A stretch of 64,000 nt of DNA from Perkinsus chesapeaki (taxonomy: Eukaryota > Perkinsozoa > Perkinsida > Perkinsidae): NCBI GenBank assembly GCA_013115145.1, contig JAAPAO010000020.1, positions 68,811 through 132,810 of the forward strand. Reading direction: 5' to 3'. The notes beneath the pieces are model-generated. The model ran no database searches and was not told where the DNA came from. It saw only the letters and a program-made list of their open reading frames with translations. The position numbers were made by a program, and so were the translations under genes. Shown piece after piece: positions 46,470 through 59,000 of this stretch (position 1 is the stretch's first letter; each line of letters begins with the position of its first letter).

Positions 46470-49400
46470 CTACTTCCTCCTGGCCTTCTCTGCCAGCTCC
46501 GTCGCCGAGATGAGGGTGTAGTCTCCGGTCACCGTGGGCTTATAGAACAGCTCGTTGTCCCGCCAATACACCGACCCAACGTTCCCGAATTTGTACACTT
46601 GTCGCCCATCAACCCTCATCCCCGGTTTCTGGACCAGAGGGACATCCGGTGCCAAATCTTCGAGGACGTCTCCAAGGTGGACAGCGACAGCGTGAGAGCT
46701 GAGGCCCGTTGACATCTCCGGTGGGAGGCCATCATTAGGACCACCCTGACAGGTACAGTACGCGACCAACCACTAGAGCAGCAATGGCATCACTACCTTG
46801 CCGTTGGCGCCTGCATCGGAGCTCCCCTCCTTCTCCTCCTCGTCCTGTATTCCTTCCATCAGACTGTCCTCCCTGCCAGTCAGTGCCCTCCTTATAAGAT
46901 ACAAGCCTTGAACCAAGGCATTCCTAGTGGACCCAGCCTCGGCGACTGGACCCAGTAGAGCCCTCCAACCTCGGTACCATTGCAGTACCTGGAGCCGTTA
47001 CACCACTGGCCTCCTCCCCTTCGATGCACTACCTCCCCAAAGCGGATATCATTCTTTTGCTTAAGCCATCTTCGCAGTGCTGCTATCCAATTCGTCGACA
47101 TGAGAGCATCACCAATCAGCTTGCTGCAGGCAGCGGTGGGGACGGTACCATCCCTCGCCCAGTTAACGCATTCTTGTATAATATCACCCTAAACAACAGG
47201 AACCACCTTTACCCACCTAACACAGCCGCTGCCACTACATGCTCCTGGTTGGCCGGATTGACCTGAACTCGTCTGAGCTTCTCGCCCAGGTCACTACACA
47301 TTCTCAGCTGCAGCTGCTTGTAGTCCCCCGGCGGTAGCGTCCCCTTCCAGTCTAGCAAAGCCATCTATACCTCCACCGCAGCTTATTAAAAAGCTTACCC
47401 TTCAGATTGGTTGGAAGCTGGTCCGGTCGAGAGGACAGGGCCGGTCGTATGTGCTCGGAGACCAGTAGCTTCCACGAGGCCTCTGGCACTACCTCCACCA
47501 AGGGCTTCACCAAGGCGAACCTGACCAGAGCAACCTGCTCACGAGGTTCCCGAGCCGACGTACAACAAGTCAGGAGGTGCCCTGGCTATCCTGTCAACCA
47601 GTGATGGCATCACCGCACGCACGAACAGTGCGCTGTATCTGACAGACTCGACCATCATGGAGAGATGACCTCCTCCCGAAGCCGTACACGTATGGAGATG
47701 ACACCTGCTGGAGCGAGTCCAAAAGGGCAACTAGGTCCGTCAGCGATGGGCTGTTGGAGCACAAACGTTGAAGATGGGGGCATACAACGGAGCAGAGGAA
47801 CCTGGCATGGTCATTACCACCCCTGCTCTCATGCGCTGCCTACCGGTCCACATCAGAGTCCTCTAGGATGACATCCTGGACAAGGAGCCCGAGGATCCTA
47901 TTGAACCTGCGGCAAGGCTAGAGCTAAATTTACGTTAAGGACAAAGGCTCTACTCGTCGGCAGTGGTGGCTCTAGAGAGCTCCTTCTGGCCTAAGGCTGC
48001 CGCGGCCGCCAGCAGTACCGAATCCCCATCGACTCGATACCACACTCGACCTCTATCAGCATACTCATCCCTGAGCCTCGAAGAAGCCTCCGATAGCTGA
48101 GCCACACTGTGGCACCCTTGCATGGTCGATCGGAGCTGAGGTATAATGCTACACACCATTCGAATAGCCATCAGCAGCAGCAGCAGTACCTCAGCCTCCA
48201 GGGCCGATGTTGTCCTTAGGTCCTCCTCAATATCCCTCTTATCTGGCAAAGCCTCCGAGTCATTCTTGGCCCGCTCGATCGACGCCTCGATAGCTGCCCG
48301 CCGTCCGACCTTACAGATGAGGCAATGATCAATACGACGTGAATGCCCTTGGGAAACCCTTAGCCATCCACCGTGGTGCATCCCTAGAATACACGCGCAG
48401 CGAGCAACGTTGATAGTATTGTCGACTACAGTACTGGGGGCCAGTGAGAACTGCTACGTTAATATACAAGGTTAGGCAGGAACCGTGATCAGGTGGCATT
48501 GACAAGGTAAACCACGACCGGTATGAACAAGCCAATACGGATCCCAGAGCAGGCTCGGATGACATATATCCCATAAGGGACAGCTCCCACAGTAGGCAGC
48601 CCTTACACCGATAGGACTACTACCAGATCGTCCACTTTCTCCTGTTGCATCTTAAGCATCTCGACCGCATTATGTCGGAGCTCTCCCAAGTGCACTGGCC
48701 CTTCTGATCGTTCCCGTGCTGCCGTCACCGCAGCCCCGAGATCCCCGACTACTTGAGGGCCCATTGGCCCTGTCATGTCAATGACTCTAGACGTCATTGG
48801 CACTAACATCAACAATGTCACCTCTTCAGCAGAGGCCATTCCCTACCTGGCGCCTGGTGCAACCCATCCCCAAAGGCAACTGACTTTGACGCTGTCGTCC
48901 GTCGCTGAGCCTCCCTATACTTCTTCGAGCCCTTCTTCCAGCCTTCGTTCCTCTCTTTATTACCCTCGACCTACCAAACCATCCACACCACCACCCATCA
49001 CCGCGCCTACTACTACCGGTCGTGGTGGTCCCTCGGCCAAGTTAATGATATCAAGGGCGCTTGCTCCGCCTTTAACGCGTCGAGTAGCAGCCTTGTGCCC
49101 GAACAAGTCCTGGTTCACCTGAGCCCATCTCTATGGCCCCGGCATCGACCCAAAAACGGCCGACCTTCTCACCAGTGTCCTGGAGGGCCTCGTTCTTCCT
49201 CCTAACCTTCACCTCGATCGGGTTGGCAATACCCTGCTCATTCTTGCCTAGCCCTCCCCCCTTAAAGCCCATCTTGGCCAACATAGCATAACCTACACCG
49301 TACCTGCCTCAACTCCAACCCCGCCCTCAGCGGACGACTTAGCCCTACTTCGATTTCATCTCCGATTTAGTCATATAGTTGATTGAGGTGCCGTTCCTAT

Positions 49401-49979
49401 CCTCCCCCTCGGGCTCCATGCCCTGCTTGAGGTCGAACTTAGGGTCGAACGACGGTCCCATCTGACGACACCAATCCACGCGCCCCCCCTTCGGTGGCCT
49501 CCTACTACTGGCTGCTCCTCCTTGGCCGGTCCCTCCTCCTGGGCCTCCTGCTTGGGCTGCTTCTTACCGAGCACGAATGCCACCTTTGGAGCCGCACCAC
49601 TCGATGATCCCTATCGACCAGTTCACGCCGCACTTAATAGCAGCTCAAGCCGTACCATCGCCCCTCGGCCGCGCCGGCTTCCCCTCTTCATAGGAGACCC
49701 CAGCCCCGTGTGTTCCAGACCTAAACAGATCGCCGATCGGCCTCCTTACCCGAGACCATTGGTCCTACTCTCCAGTATGTCCTGGTCATAGTCCTCAGGG
49801 CTGCTATCTGGGTAGGAGCCATCCCCTCCACCATCAGATGACTGGTCTTCACTGCCATCACTGTCGTACTCTCCTATGAGATCCGGACCTTTCCGTCGCC
49901 TAGTCCGGACCTGCCCAACCATGAGGACAACTGCACGTCCCATTGGCAAGTGGTAGCTTAACGCAAAAGGGGGAGGCAT
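46470..49979 (-). CDS. TFIP11/STIP/Ntr1 spliceosome-disassembly factor
   Basis: G-patch activator of the DEAH helicase (DHX15/Prp43) in intron-lariat spliceosome disassembly. The N-terminal exon (from 49979) is acidic with YDSDGSEDQ, as in the TIP_N region. The G-patch exon (about 49285) reads [20 protein letters not shown] and [14 protein letters not shown]. It continues [13 protein letters not shown] (about 48945), then VIDMTGP and [20 protein letters not shown] (about 48780), the start of the GCFC region. GCFC exons include [20 protein letters not shown] (about 48120), [95 protein letters not shown] and [12 protein letters not shown]. The C-terminus ([20 protein letters not shown], ending KARRK-stop) matches the conserved TFIP11 end. 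More than ten introns. A 5' LRR gene ends 53 bp upstream of its start. Confidence 0.87.
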
Positions 49980-50032
49980 CTAGTGTATGAGACTCAACAA
50001 GAAGAAGAAGAAAGAGCATCATGCAGCACTCA

Positions 50033-51068
50033 TCAACCGAACCCTACGCCACCAAAAAGATCCACCTCGATCAGCATTCGGCCGGTCTTGTGCACTCCGA
50101 CAACAGCCTGAGAGATGCATCCCAAATGCCGCGCTTCAACGTCAAGGACCTGAGCCAGGGCGGCGATAGACTCCACCGTGGCTGAGTTCCCATTCAGAAG
50201 AATGGCTGCCAGACACGGAAACTCGCCACAGCCAATTCGACGCGCTAAGGTGTGGATGGTCCCGTCACCAATAGGGTTACCTGAGACGCATTGTGGCGGC
50301 CTTAATACCAAGGCTACCTCGCAAAGAGAGAAGGTTGAGGCCATCGGACGGCAGGGCCTCCACGAGCCTCTGGCCCAGTTCATCCTGGATGCCCGCGAGG
50401 GAAGCGTCCAAGTGGCGGAGGTGAGCAAGCGAAGTAAGTGCCTCAACGAGGGAGGTCCAGAGAGGGGCGCTTTTAATGCCGGCAACCGACAGGAAATCTA
50501 CACGCGATCCAACGCTGATGGCCGTTATCGTAGTGAAGGCAACTGAAAGCCATTTAACGCCTTTCGTATAGGCAACCCTCCGCAGCTTGTAGCAGCCATG
50601 AAGATCTAGTGACTCCAATGAGTCAAGATTAGTAACGTCGCATTCCTCCAGATGATTGAGCCCAAGACGGAGCTGTCGGATGCCTCCGGGCAGCCTGGGC
50701 ATCTGAGTAATAGCGCATCTTGTCAAATCCAAGTGGCACAGACGTCCGAGGTAGAAGAGATCCACAGGCCCAGCGAGAGGGTTGTCGCTGACATGAAGAG
50801 CCTCGAGGCCTGGAGGCAACAGGGGAATGGTATTCAGTCGGTTTCGAGAGATATCTAGAAGCTTGAGCGAGCTTAGCTGCGGCAGACGGTGGAGGATGCC
50901 ATAGTGAAGAGGGCTCCGTCTAAGTACGGCCCTCATGGAGAGCTCCTCAATATCTCCATCGAAGTCCATGACCATGCTACCATCCATATCGATGGCCATG
51001 ATCCTTCCCTCGTTCGGGTGAGGGAGGCAGGGATGGCCTGTGGGCTGCTGCTGGCCTGGGGTTAACAT
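50033..51068 (-). CDS. Leucine-rich-repeat protein
   Basis: Two exons. Exon 1 (51068 to about 50320) has LRRs: LKLLDISRNRLNTIPLLPPG, LEALHVSDNPLAGPVDLFYL, LCHLDLTRCAITQMPRLPGG, QLRLGLNHLEECDVTNLDSL and ESLDLHGCYKLRRVAYTKGV. A 36-37 bp intron splices LLSLR to GNPIGDGTIHTLARRIG, giving a ribonuclease-inhibitor-type repeat (LxxNxIGDxGxxxLA), then AAILLNGNSATVESIAALAQ. The last residues are LFGGVGFG-stop at 50033. An internal Met (MAIDMDGSMVMDFDGDIEEL) at about 50999 is an alternative start. No signal peptide or kinase domain, so it is probably an intracellular scaffold. The mixture of two LRR subtypes is unusual. The stop lies 53 bp before the TFIP11-like start on the same strand. Confidence 0.85.
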
Positions 51069-51294
51069 TAAGCTGACATGGTGTCAAGGCACTGTAAGGA
51101 GGCGCGGTAACCGCAAGAGAGAGATTGATCGCAATGCCTTAACGTGAAAGGAAAGGCGGAAGGATTCCACGAGGTACCCCAACAGCCACAGCTGCATATT
51201 TGGACCACAACTTTCGCCAGACCGATCGATTTTGTGGCGCTAAGGGCGTGCGTGCATTTTTGGTAGCACCGTCGTCGTCGGCCTCCTCGATGAT

Positions 51295-52791
51295 ATGCTC
51301 TACCACATTGCTGCCTCTACTAACCAAGAATGCTTTCCTACTTCATTAGGACTAACCTCTGAGCAATGCTGCCATCCAAAGCCCTTTGGCGACTTTAACT
51401 GTTGGGACACCCTTGCCCATACCTACTCCCAGTGCTGCATTCCCGTTTACCTACCTTCCTCAGACTGTCTATCCCGGGCTCAGGCTCTGGGCTTGGGAAA
51501 TGCCCCTTGGTGGGTTGGTCTCGAGGCCTGCTGTAGGAACCCTACTGCGCAGGAGTGCTGGAGACCAGAAACGGTTACGGCGTTGAGGGACCATACAACA
51601 GGGGAGCCTTTGGAAGGAGGACACAGTCTTGAGTACGCCAAATGCTGCCTGGGGGCTATTGAGCTGCTGGGTCCCTCTGAAGACTTCGCTAGAGGTGTCA
51701 GAAAGGCCCTTCAGCCATGGCGTGGCTACAGGGAGGTCATAGGCCAGATGGAGGAAGATGACCCACATAGGTGCCTGTATCGGATACGTAGTAATATAAT
51801 ATGGCACTGTAACTTCAGTGAGATCCACTACTGGGATATCACAAGGGCCGCCAACATAGCGATTCATACCTTAGCAGTAGTGGCCCCAAATGGCCTCCCT
51901 GATGTGGACCTATACGTGGCTGGCTACGAGCTAGAGCCACCGAACCCTTCTAGAGGCCCCTACCCTCATCTCCTCTTTGTGTCACGGTTGGCTAAAGCCT
52001 TCAGTGCTACTAGGCGCCAAGGGATCGTTTTGCCTGTATGGGCGCTATTCGGCAGACTGGGTTGGGAGATACCATTAACTTTGGAGAGGACATCGGTGCC
52101 TTGGGAGAAAAAGCTGCCAATACTGTTCTGGCGAGGGACGTTCGATGGCAATAGGTACAGCAGTGGGTTAGTTGAGAAAGGAGCGGTATGGGCTAATGTA
52201 TCCTTCAAGGAGCACTTCCAACGTGTGTTCATTTCTGGTGATGATTGGCAGCTCTATTCTAGGGCTAGACTGGTCCTGTTAAGCAAGACCTATCCTCATC
52301 TCATTGATGCTAAATTCACGGCGGTGGCGGAGACAGCCAGCGCTCGAGTCCAGGCTGAGGTCCGTCGCCTGGGGTTGATGGCTGAGGGGCATGTCCCTAT
52401 AGTGGATCAGGTAGGTCATCTGGGCACCAGACTTGCACTTTGCTGCCTGCAGCTCAGGTACAGGTACCATGTAGACCTGGATGGGTCGGCTAACAGTGAA
52501 AGATTCCTTTGGCTGGCCCAGACTGAGACCACGGTCTTCAGAGTGTACCCTAGACCAATGTACCACTACGCTGACACTTTAGGGTTGGAGCCCTGGATGG
52601 ACTATGTCCCTATTAAGGAGGACCTGTCAGACCTGGTCGGTAAGCTTATGGCGTTGGAGGAGAACAAGGCTCGGGCGATGGCCTTGAGCATGGCCAGGAA
52701 GGCCAAGGAGTGGATGACCTCGTTGGCTGCCCACAGGGCGTTACTGGCCACGATAGAGGAAATTAGCAAGATGCAAAATAGGTCAACTTGA
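51295..52791 (+). CDS. CAP10-family glycosyltransferase (POGLUT/KDELC-like)
   Basis: 498 residues in one exon. CAP10 enzymes transfer glucose or xylose, in animals to EGF repeats in the ER lumen. The N-terminal 120 residues are Cys-rich (CCHPKPFGDFNCWDT, QCCIPVYLPSSDC). The CAP10 core shows KKLPILFWRGTFDGNRYSSG, HLIDAKFT, then LRYRYHVDLDGSANSERFLW (donor-site region), QTETTVFRVYPRPMYHYADT and WMDYVPIKEDLSDLV, all in family order. No signal peptide in the frame from the ATG at 51295; the frame is open upstream without ATG, so a leader exon may be missing. N-glycosylation sites such as NFS and NVS suggest a lumenal protein. A GT34-type gene follows on the same strand after about 110 bp. Confidence 0.92.
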   Translation: MLYHIAASTNQECFPTSLGLTSEQCCHPKPFGDFNCWDTLAHTYSQCCIPVYLPSSDCLSRAQALGLGNAPWWVGLEACCRNPTAQECWRPETVTALRDHTTGEPLEGGHSLEYAKCCLGAIELLGPSEDFARGVRKALQPWRGYREVIGQMEEDDPHRCLYRIRSNIIWHCNFSEIHYWDITRAANIAIHTLAVVAPNGLPDVDLYVAGYELEPPNPSRGPYPHLLFVSRLAKAFSATRRQGIVLPVWALFGRLGWEIPLTLERTSVPWEKKLPILFWRGTFDGNRYSSGLVEKGAVWANVSFKEHFQRVFISGDDWQLYSRARLVLLSKTYPHLIDAKFTAVAETASARVQAEVRRLGLMAEGHVPIVDQVGHLGTRLALCCLQLRYRYHVDLDGSANSERFLWLAQTETTVFRVYPRPMYHYADTLGLEPWMDYVPIKEDLSDLVGKLMALEENKARAMALSMARKAKEWMTSLAAHRALLATIEEISKMQNRST

Positions 52792-52902
52792 CTACCTTGC
52801 CATGAATGAAGGTTTTCATGTTGTGTTAGAAGCGTTGAGTTTTAGTCTACAAAGTTGAGCCTTCTTCTCCTTCTCCTCCTCCGATATGTGGGATAATCGG
52901 TC

Positions 52903-54921
52903 ATGTTCCCTGCATGCCTACTGTCCCTACTTGCACTAGCCAAGGCCTCTGAGGACCGCGGTCAGGAAATGGCCGCCTTGGCTGGTGGACGCTTTCAGTG
53001 TCGTACGGATCTCCCTGAGTGGGCAGAGTACCACAAGGCAACCTATTTTGTATCTTTCAACCGTTTCATCACCAAATCAGATATACCGTCGAGCGGAACG
53101 GCAAATCTTCACTCTATGGGATGAAGAGGGCCCAGAGGCCATCCACGACCTGGGAATGGACATCGCGGAGGAGCTAGCGGCCAGCCTAAGGGCTTTAACC
53201 TTGCGGAATGTTACCAGGTGATAAGGGCACGTTGGGCGCTGGGCAATAGGGCTGATGTTAGGGTACTGGAGTGCAATGTGGGGGTTATTGCTGGGCTCCA
53301 TCTCCTGGCCAAAAGGCTTTCCCTGCAGTCCAACGCTGTAGCAGATCAGAGACGGGCTTATAGGCTACTGCAGCTTGCTATGATCTTTATATTTACGCTA
53401 AGGAACGCCGTTAGGATACCAGCTGCCAGCGAGAGGGAGTGGGGCACTAGCAAGGATGAGATCGTCAGGTCCATACATGGGCTTAGGCTGAATCTAGGAT
53501 CGAACGTACCAACTGAGGTGGCAGTGGACCATGACCTGAGGGTGACCGGTATGAGGGTTGGGATAGTATCAATATGCGCCTATCCAGAGGACTCGCCGAT
53601 GCTACTGAGGAGAGTCACACCTCGCAATAGGGAGGCATATACTGCTAGGCACGGCTACAGCAATCTGATGCACCTTGAGAGGCCCATGGGAGCCGAGGTC
53701 CACGTGCAGCACAGCAAGCTCTGGCTGATGGCCGAGTACGTTAGGTCGGGCCAGTACGACTGGTTGGTGTGGATGGACTGTGACTCGATAATAATGAATA
53801 TGACACGCACTATCGACAGCATTGTCATGCAGTACACTCAGAAGGCGGCCGGGCATCAACAGCAGTCCCGGGTAAGGGTGGAGGAGGTGGTACCAGACTA
53901 TAGCGGGCTTTGGCAAGACTCGTTCCAAGATGGTGGAAGCCTTATCGCTATCACGCAGCAGGAGGAGATGCTCTCACTGGTGGCTGAGCAGCTTCCGCTG
54001 GGATCATGGGCACAACTGGTCCTTCCCGAGGGTCTGGTCATTAAGGGCAGCTTCGGGCCTGAGGTGGCCTTGGTGGGTCGGTACCTCGCTGGAGAGATAA
54101 GATGGTCGAATGGAGCTATCTGGCGTCGCATACCGCAGATTGGCGGGTGCTCCTGTGACCTTAGTTTGGACCAGTCCTATCTGGTTGACTATGTCCTCCA
54201 ACTTGGCAGGGGTTGCTCTGCTATGTGTAGAGGAAGGAGCGGTATGGACAAGACTGCACGCGTGCGCAGACGGTGTACTAATGATAGGTGTGATGTTGAG
54301 ATCGATGACAGCATTGACGTCCTTATAACCGAGGAGGGGTGGGGCCTGTCCAGCGCCAACTGGATCATCCGGGGCAATAGCATCTGGAGCCAAAGGCTGC
54401 TCATGGACGCCTTTCATACGGCTCACCATCAGCTACCTCTGTTCGGTGACCAAGACGCCCTAATTTGGCATCTGACCATGGGCTCCGCTACAGACCTTAA
54501 GGGCCGCCATACCTTCCATCCACGAGCGAGGGTCATACCGCAAGGGGCGATAAATGCCTATGACGCCCTCAACGCCTACTACATGGCCTGCGATGCCTTT
54601 AGTGGTCCCAAGGGACATCTGCTGGTCACCTTCCCGGGGTGCCGTGATCCTAGGGCGTGTAACCCCCTCTTTGCTGTGGCATACTCTTACTCCATTGGAG
54701 ACCTGCAGTATAACAGGGAGGACTGGGCCCATGTAAGGGTGCTGGGGCCTGGGCAGAGGGCAGTGGAGATGTTTGAAGGTGGACAGGATGAGACCGGCGG
54801 CGGTGGTATAGCTGAGACCAACAATCAAAGGCCAGTGCCCATCGATGACCATGGTCAGTGTGTGGTGAGCAGTCTCCTAGATGATGCTAGGAAATGTGTA
54901 ATTAGTATCCAGAGCACATGA
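52903..54921 (+). CDS. GT34-type galactosyl/mannosyltransferase (GMA12/MNN10 family)
   Basis: Golgi/ER glycosyltransferase. Three exons: MFPACLLSLLALAKASEDRG (signal peptide) to YHKATYF, a 31-bp intron, IYRRAERQIFTLWDEEGPEA to LRNVT, a 32-33 bp intron, then RADVRVLECNVGVIAGLHLL onward. The GT34 core has YTARHGYSNLMHLER, HSKLWLMAEYVRSGQYDWLV, WMDCDSIIMN (the DxD metal site), EEGWGLSSANWIIRGNSIWS and PLFGDQDALIWHLTMGS. An N-terminal part of roughly 190 residues and a large insertion between the DxD and the GxxN region (about 53850-54300, with Cys pairs) are unusual. TGA stop at 54919-54921. Confidence 0.9.
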
Positions 54922-54929
54922 CCTTCTGC

Positions 54930-55842
54930 ATGCCTTCCTCTCGCCCATCAACTCGTGTTATTGTTAGTAATGATGTCAATGACAGGTGTAGGTTTATGGT
55001 ATCATCATCAACGGGCCATAGTGAGGTTACCTCCAGAGAGGCGGTGGAGTGGGCGGTGGCGTTATTGAGAGCGGTTGGTCTGGTAAAGCACCGTGGTAAT
55101 GCTAATGTCATTATACTGGCAGGCTCAAGTGGACATCTCCGACTTCCGCTGTCTCCGAGATTCACCCGCGTCCTCATCTTCTGGCCGAGGTGCGAGTATC
55201 CTTCACAGTGCGTGCAGGTTGGTTACCGAGGACAGCAGTCCTCAAACTTGTCTGGCCAACCTCGGCTACCCTCGCTTGGATGAACTGCGGTTGGCTTGCA
55301 GCGATGGCCCCTCGGACGTAGAGGCTATGAGGGCTGTGATGTGGCTCGTGTTCAATAAGTCCACTGGGCTTCGACGGAAGGCAGATGGAACATGGCAGCC
55401 CAACATGCCCCGCGTGCTGCGCATCCTCCTCGGTTTGAACCCACGACCTCTGCCTGTCTCCGCAAGGCCTTCGACCACCAGACCATCCAGCTACGTTGAT
55501 TCTTTCCACGCGGTTCAGCAGGCTGTGGCCGAGATCGATATGCTCGCTCATGAGAACGCCTCTGTAGTGTGTGCCTTAGCCAAGGCAGACTACGGGACGC
55601 CGGCCAGCATGCCCAGTGGGAAGGCCGCCGGTATCCTGAACCCCAAAATGGTGAAGTCCCTGGACCAGTACCGAGAGGAGGTTTCCAAGCTTGAACGCTT
55701 GGCGGCCTGTGAGGTTAAATTTTGCGAGTGGCTTCGATCGACGACAGTATACGATTGCTATGGAGAGAAAGATTCCTCGAAGGTTGGCTTGGGACCTGGA
55801 GGTATCTTTGATTTCTTTTACAGGTACCTAATACGGCGGTAA
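54930..55842 (+). CDS. TEDC1-like protein (tubulin epsilon/delta complex 1)
   Basis: Tentative. Two exons: SREAVEWAVALLRAVGLVKH (about 55030-55090), a short intron with acceptor in CTCAAG at 55128-55133, then VDISDFRCLRDSPASS, LANLGYPRLDELRLACSDGP, SDVEAMRAVMWLVFNKSTGL, a Pro/Arg-rich part, and DQYREEVSKLERLAACEVKF near the end. The LGYPRL motif, followed by an acidic GxxG/S turn and an LxxLxWLL-like helix, and the FR-containing segment after a helical start resemble TEDC1, a partner of epsilon/delta tubulin in centrioles. The match is from memory of the family pattern only. Two in-frame ATGs exist (54918, overlapping the upstream stop, and 54930). Confidence 0.5.
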
Positions 55843-56008
55843 GGTTGAGTTTACAGAACGAAGAGTTTGATAACATTCTTAGTGAATGCATGTGCATCCT
55901 GTCCAGGCCGCCCTATGGCCTGCATTTTCACAAAGCTGGGGTATACGAGCCCTGACCGGCAGATGATCCGAGTTGTTAATTAATGCTTCGGTGAGTATAT
56001 TGAAATCT

Positions 56009-59000
56009 ATGACCACTCCAGAGGCGTCGGAGAGGAGGAGGACAAGGGTTAGAATAGAAGTGTCCCCACTTAGTGTGCCACAGTCGGCTACGACCGACTC
56101 TCGTAGACTCTCCGAACTCATATCAAGCGATGAGAATTCAGAACGCAGCAAAGGCAACCGAAGAGTGAGAAAGCGACTGTAGAGGAGCTTCTGCTAGTCA
56201 TGTTTGCCAGACGTCCTTGGCGAGCTTGCCTGGGAAGAGGCTGCTACAGCCAAGCCAGCTGGACAATATAGAGGAGCTGCCTCTGGCGGACGCTGAGGCT
56301 TCCTCGTCCAAGAAGGCGTGTCTGAGGCAGGTGGACCCTGTCGATGGCAATGAGGAGAAGGCTGCTGAGTTGAGGAATGAGATCGGAAGGCTACAGGAGA
56401 AGATAGCATGGATGACGTCCAAGGGTGTATCTGGTGTGGACAGTGGCCTAAGATTGGCGGACATGCAAGAGGAGCTCCGACAAGAAAGAGAACATTCTGC
56501 AAGGCTGAAGGTGGTGATATGGGCGGTGTAAGGAGTATCTTAGGTTGAAGCAGGTTAAATATGAGAGGTTGGAGAGAAGAGTAGAGGACTCTGATAGGCT
56601 ACAAGCCGAGCTCAGAGCTGCGAGGGAGGAGGCTAAGGCGTATAGGAATCAAGTTACAGTAGGAAGAATAGGATGACTACTAGCGGCGTTGAGCAGGATC
56701 GGTGGTGCCTACAAGGCCGGTCCATATCAGGTCATTGGTCAGCCTCGCCGTGGAAATGTGTGCCGTGAGGGTCGGAATGAGCTGTAGCGAACGGTGCTGC
56801 AAATTCCAATAGTGTTTGTAGTGGACGAGGAGCGTGAAGTGCCTCTGAAAACCTTTCGTGTCCCCCCTCCCAGCTGGTGTATGCATTCCGATACCTACTG
56901 ACTACCCTATATGGACTCAGCAGCTTGTTGATATAAACTGCAGGCACTGGAGATGAAGGTGGCAGCAGATGATGACCATGACCGAACATTGGCCGCTTTG
57001 ACCAAGATGAATCAGGAGCTGGACCAGCGGGCAACTGAGGCTACCAATGAGACCGAGGGTGTTAGGAAGGTGGGGACGGCGGTGTCGAGCAGCAGCAGCA
57101 GCCCGGCAGAGGTGTGCTCAGGTGTACGAGGAGAAGGTGGCGACATTGAAGGCTGACATGGAGAGACTTCAAGCGACATCGGAGGAAGCAGAGAGGAAGT
57201 TGGAGGCAGATATACAGGAAAGAGTGGCGGAGGCTAAGACGCTTAGTGAACGGATGGAGGAAAAGGAGAAGGTATGCCGCGTGGGGGAGGGGAGTCTGGA
57301 GTGTGGTGTTAGGCTCATGCGGTGGAGGTGGAGGGAATGAAGAGAGCGATGGCCGAACAGAGGGCAAAGCTTGAAGGAGATATGGAGGGGCTGATAAGCG
57401 AGCTGGAGGAGCTACGTAAGCAGTCTTTAACAATGAAGGATAGTATAACTGTGATGGAGAGGGTAACCGTGGGGGCTCGAATCTCTGGTAGACTGGGACT
57501 TGGCCTTAGGACCACGGTGAAGCCGTTGAGGCCTTGAAGAGGAAAGTGGAGTGCGCTGAAGAGGAGCTGGCTCAGGCCAGACAGGCGTTGGAGAGTAGCC
57601 AGGCGGACTTGGCTGAGGTGCGGGGAGAGGGGGAGAGGTATAGATACTTAGATTCAGATGCAAGGGAGGGTCAGTAAGGCTGAGGCTATGGTGGAGGAAA
57701 AGACGGCTTCTCTGGAAGAGGCGGAAGGAGAAATTATGAAGTTGAGGGAACAGCAGATGGCGAGCAGAGAAGAGCAGATGGACGGCCGGAAGAGGCGGAG
57801 GGTGTCTGAGGTGAAACCTCTATTGCTGCTACTGCCGTACTTGTAGGAGGACTTGCTGCTTGCAATAACTCCACTACCCGTCATCTATTATATACTCATT
57901 CATACAAACTGGTCTAAAAATTGTCCGGCGCCGATACTTGATCTTGACACCTTGTTGCCAAGCGCTGGACAATTTTATCGAGCAGTCTGTAATAACTACT
58001 ATCACCGTTCTGCCATCACATAACCCTTATTAACATTCATTCCGTACCACAGCTTGTGCGCTCCTTTTCCTTCAGGAAGGCGGGGACTCAGCCGTAACTG
58101 CCAGAGTTGACCAGTGTACGGCGACTGAAGGGGCTGAGTGGGCCCTATTGGTGAATGCCTCATCGAATACTATTGCACCATCTGAGGAGGAACCAGCTCT
58201 ACTGGAAGGTGCTCAAGCCCAGCAAGAAGAGCTTAGAGAAGAGGTGAAACGGTTAACTGAAGCAATAGAAGTCTATAAGGGCAGAGTGGCCAAGGCCAGG
58301 GAGGAGGGGGATAGGCTGGAGGCTCTGCTGGTTGAGGGCAAGGGGAGGGCTGAGCTGTTCATGCGGCAGAGGGACGCGGAGAGGAGAGGCATGCAGCGGA
58401 TGATAGACGAGCTTGAGGTGGAGGCTAGGAAATACCGTGACGGCTTGGTGGAACGGGAGACGATCGAGGTGGAGGCCTTGGCTGAGGCTATCCTAGGCCG
58501 AGCTACTGAGGCAGCAGTGACAATGGCAGTTGCGAGAGAGATGGGGAAGGCTAGCGAGGGGCTCAGGATGACTATAGAGGAGCTTAGAGTGAGGCTTGGT
58601 GAGGAACAGAGGCATAGAAGGTGTGCTGAGGTGAGTACGGGTGGTAAGTGGGGGTGAATGATGATGTTATAAGTAGGAGACTAACAGAGATCTGGTGGCT
58701 GAAGGAGAGAGAGTGGAGGAGCAATTGAGGGATGTGAGACTGTGGTCGGTTTACTGGGCGATTGTTGTGTCAGGCGGCGAAAGAGTGCAGTGACTTGAAG
58801 GCGGCGCTGGCAGTGTCAGAGGAGGGCCGAGAGCATATGGCTATGGTGGCCTATAACGATGCGACAAGTGGATATGACATTCATATCTTAGGTTAACGCA
58901 GAGGAAGCCGAGGCCCTTAATAGGCTGGATGCGGTGGTTCGGAAGTTGGAGGAAGATAAGCAGGCAACTGAGGCATGTTGGGGCGAGGAGAAGGATACTC

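Noticed and set aside
51139-51327. 62-residue minus-strand frame upstream of the LRR gene
   Set aside because: Overlaps the divergent spacer and the 5' end of the CAP10 gene; no motif, so treated as a shadow.
55430-55450. Reverse-strand B-box-like GGGTTCAAACC in the TEDC1-like gene
   Set aside because: It lies within an exon coding LLGLNPRPL in an open frame, so it is most simply coding sequence and not an intron element.
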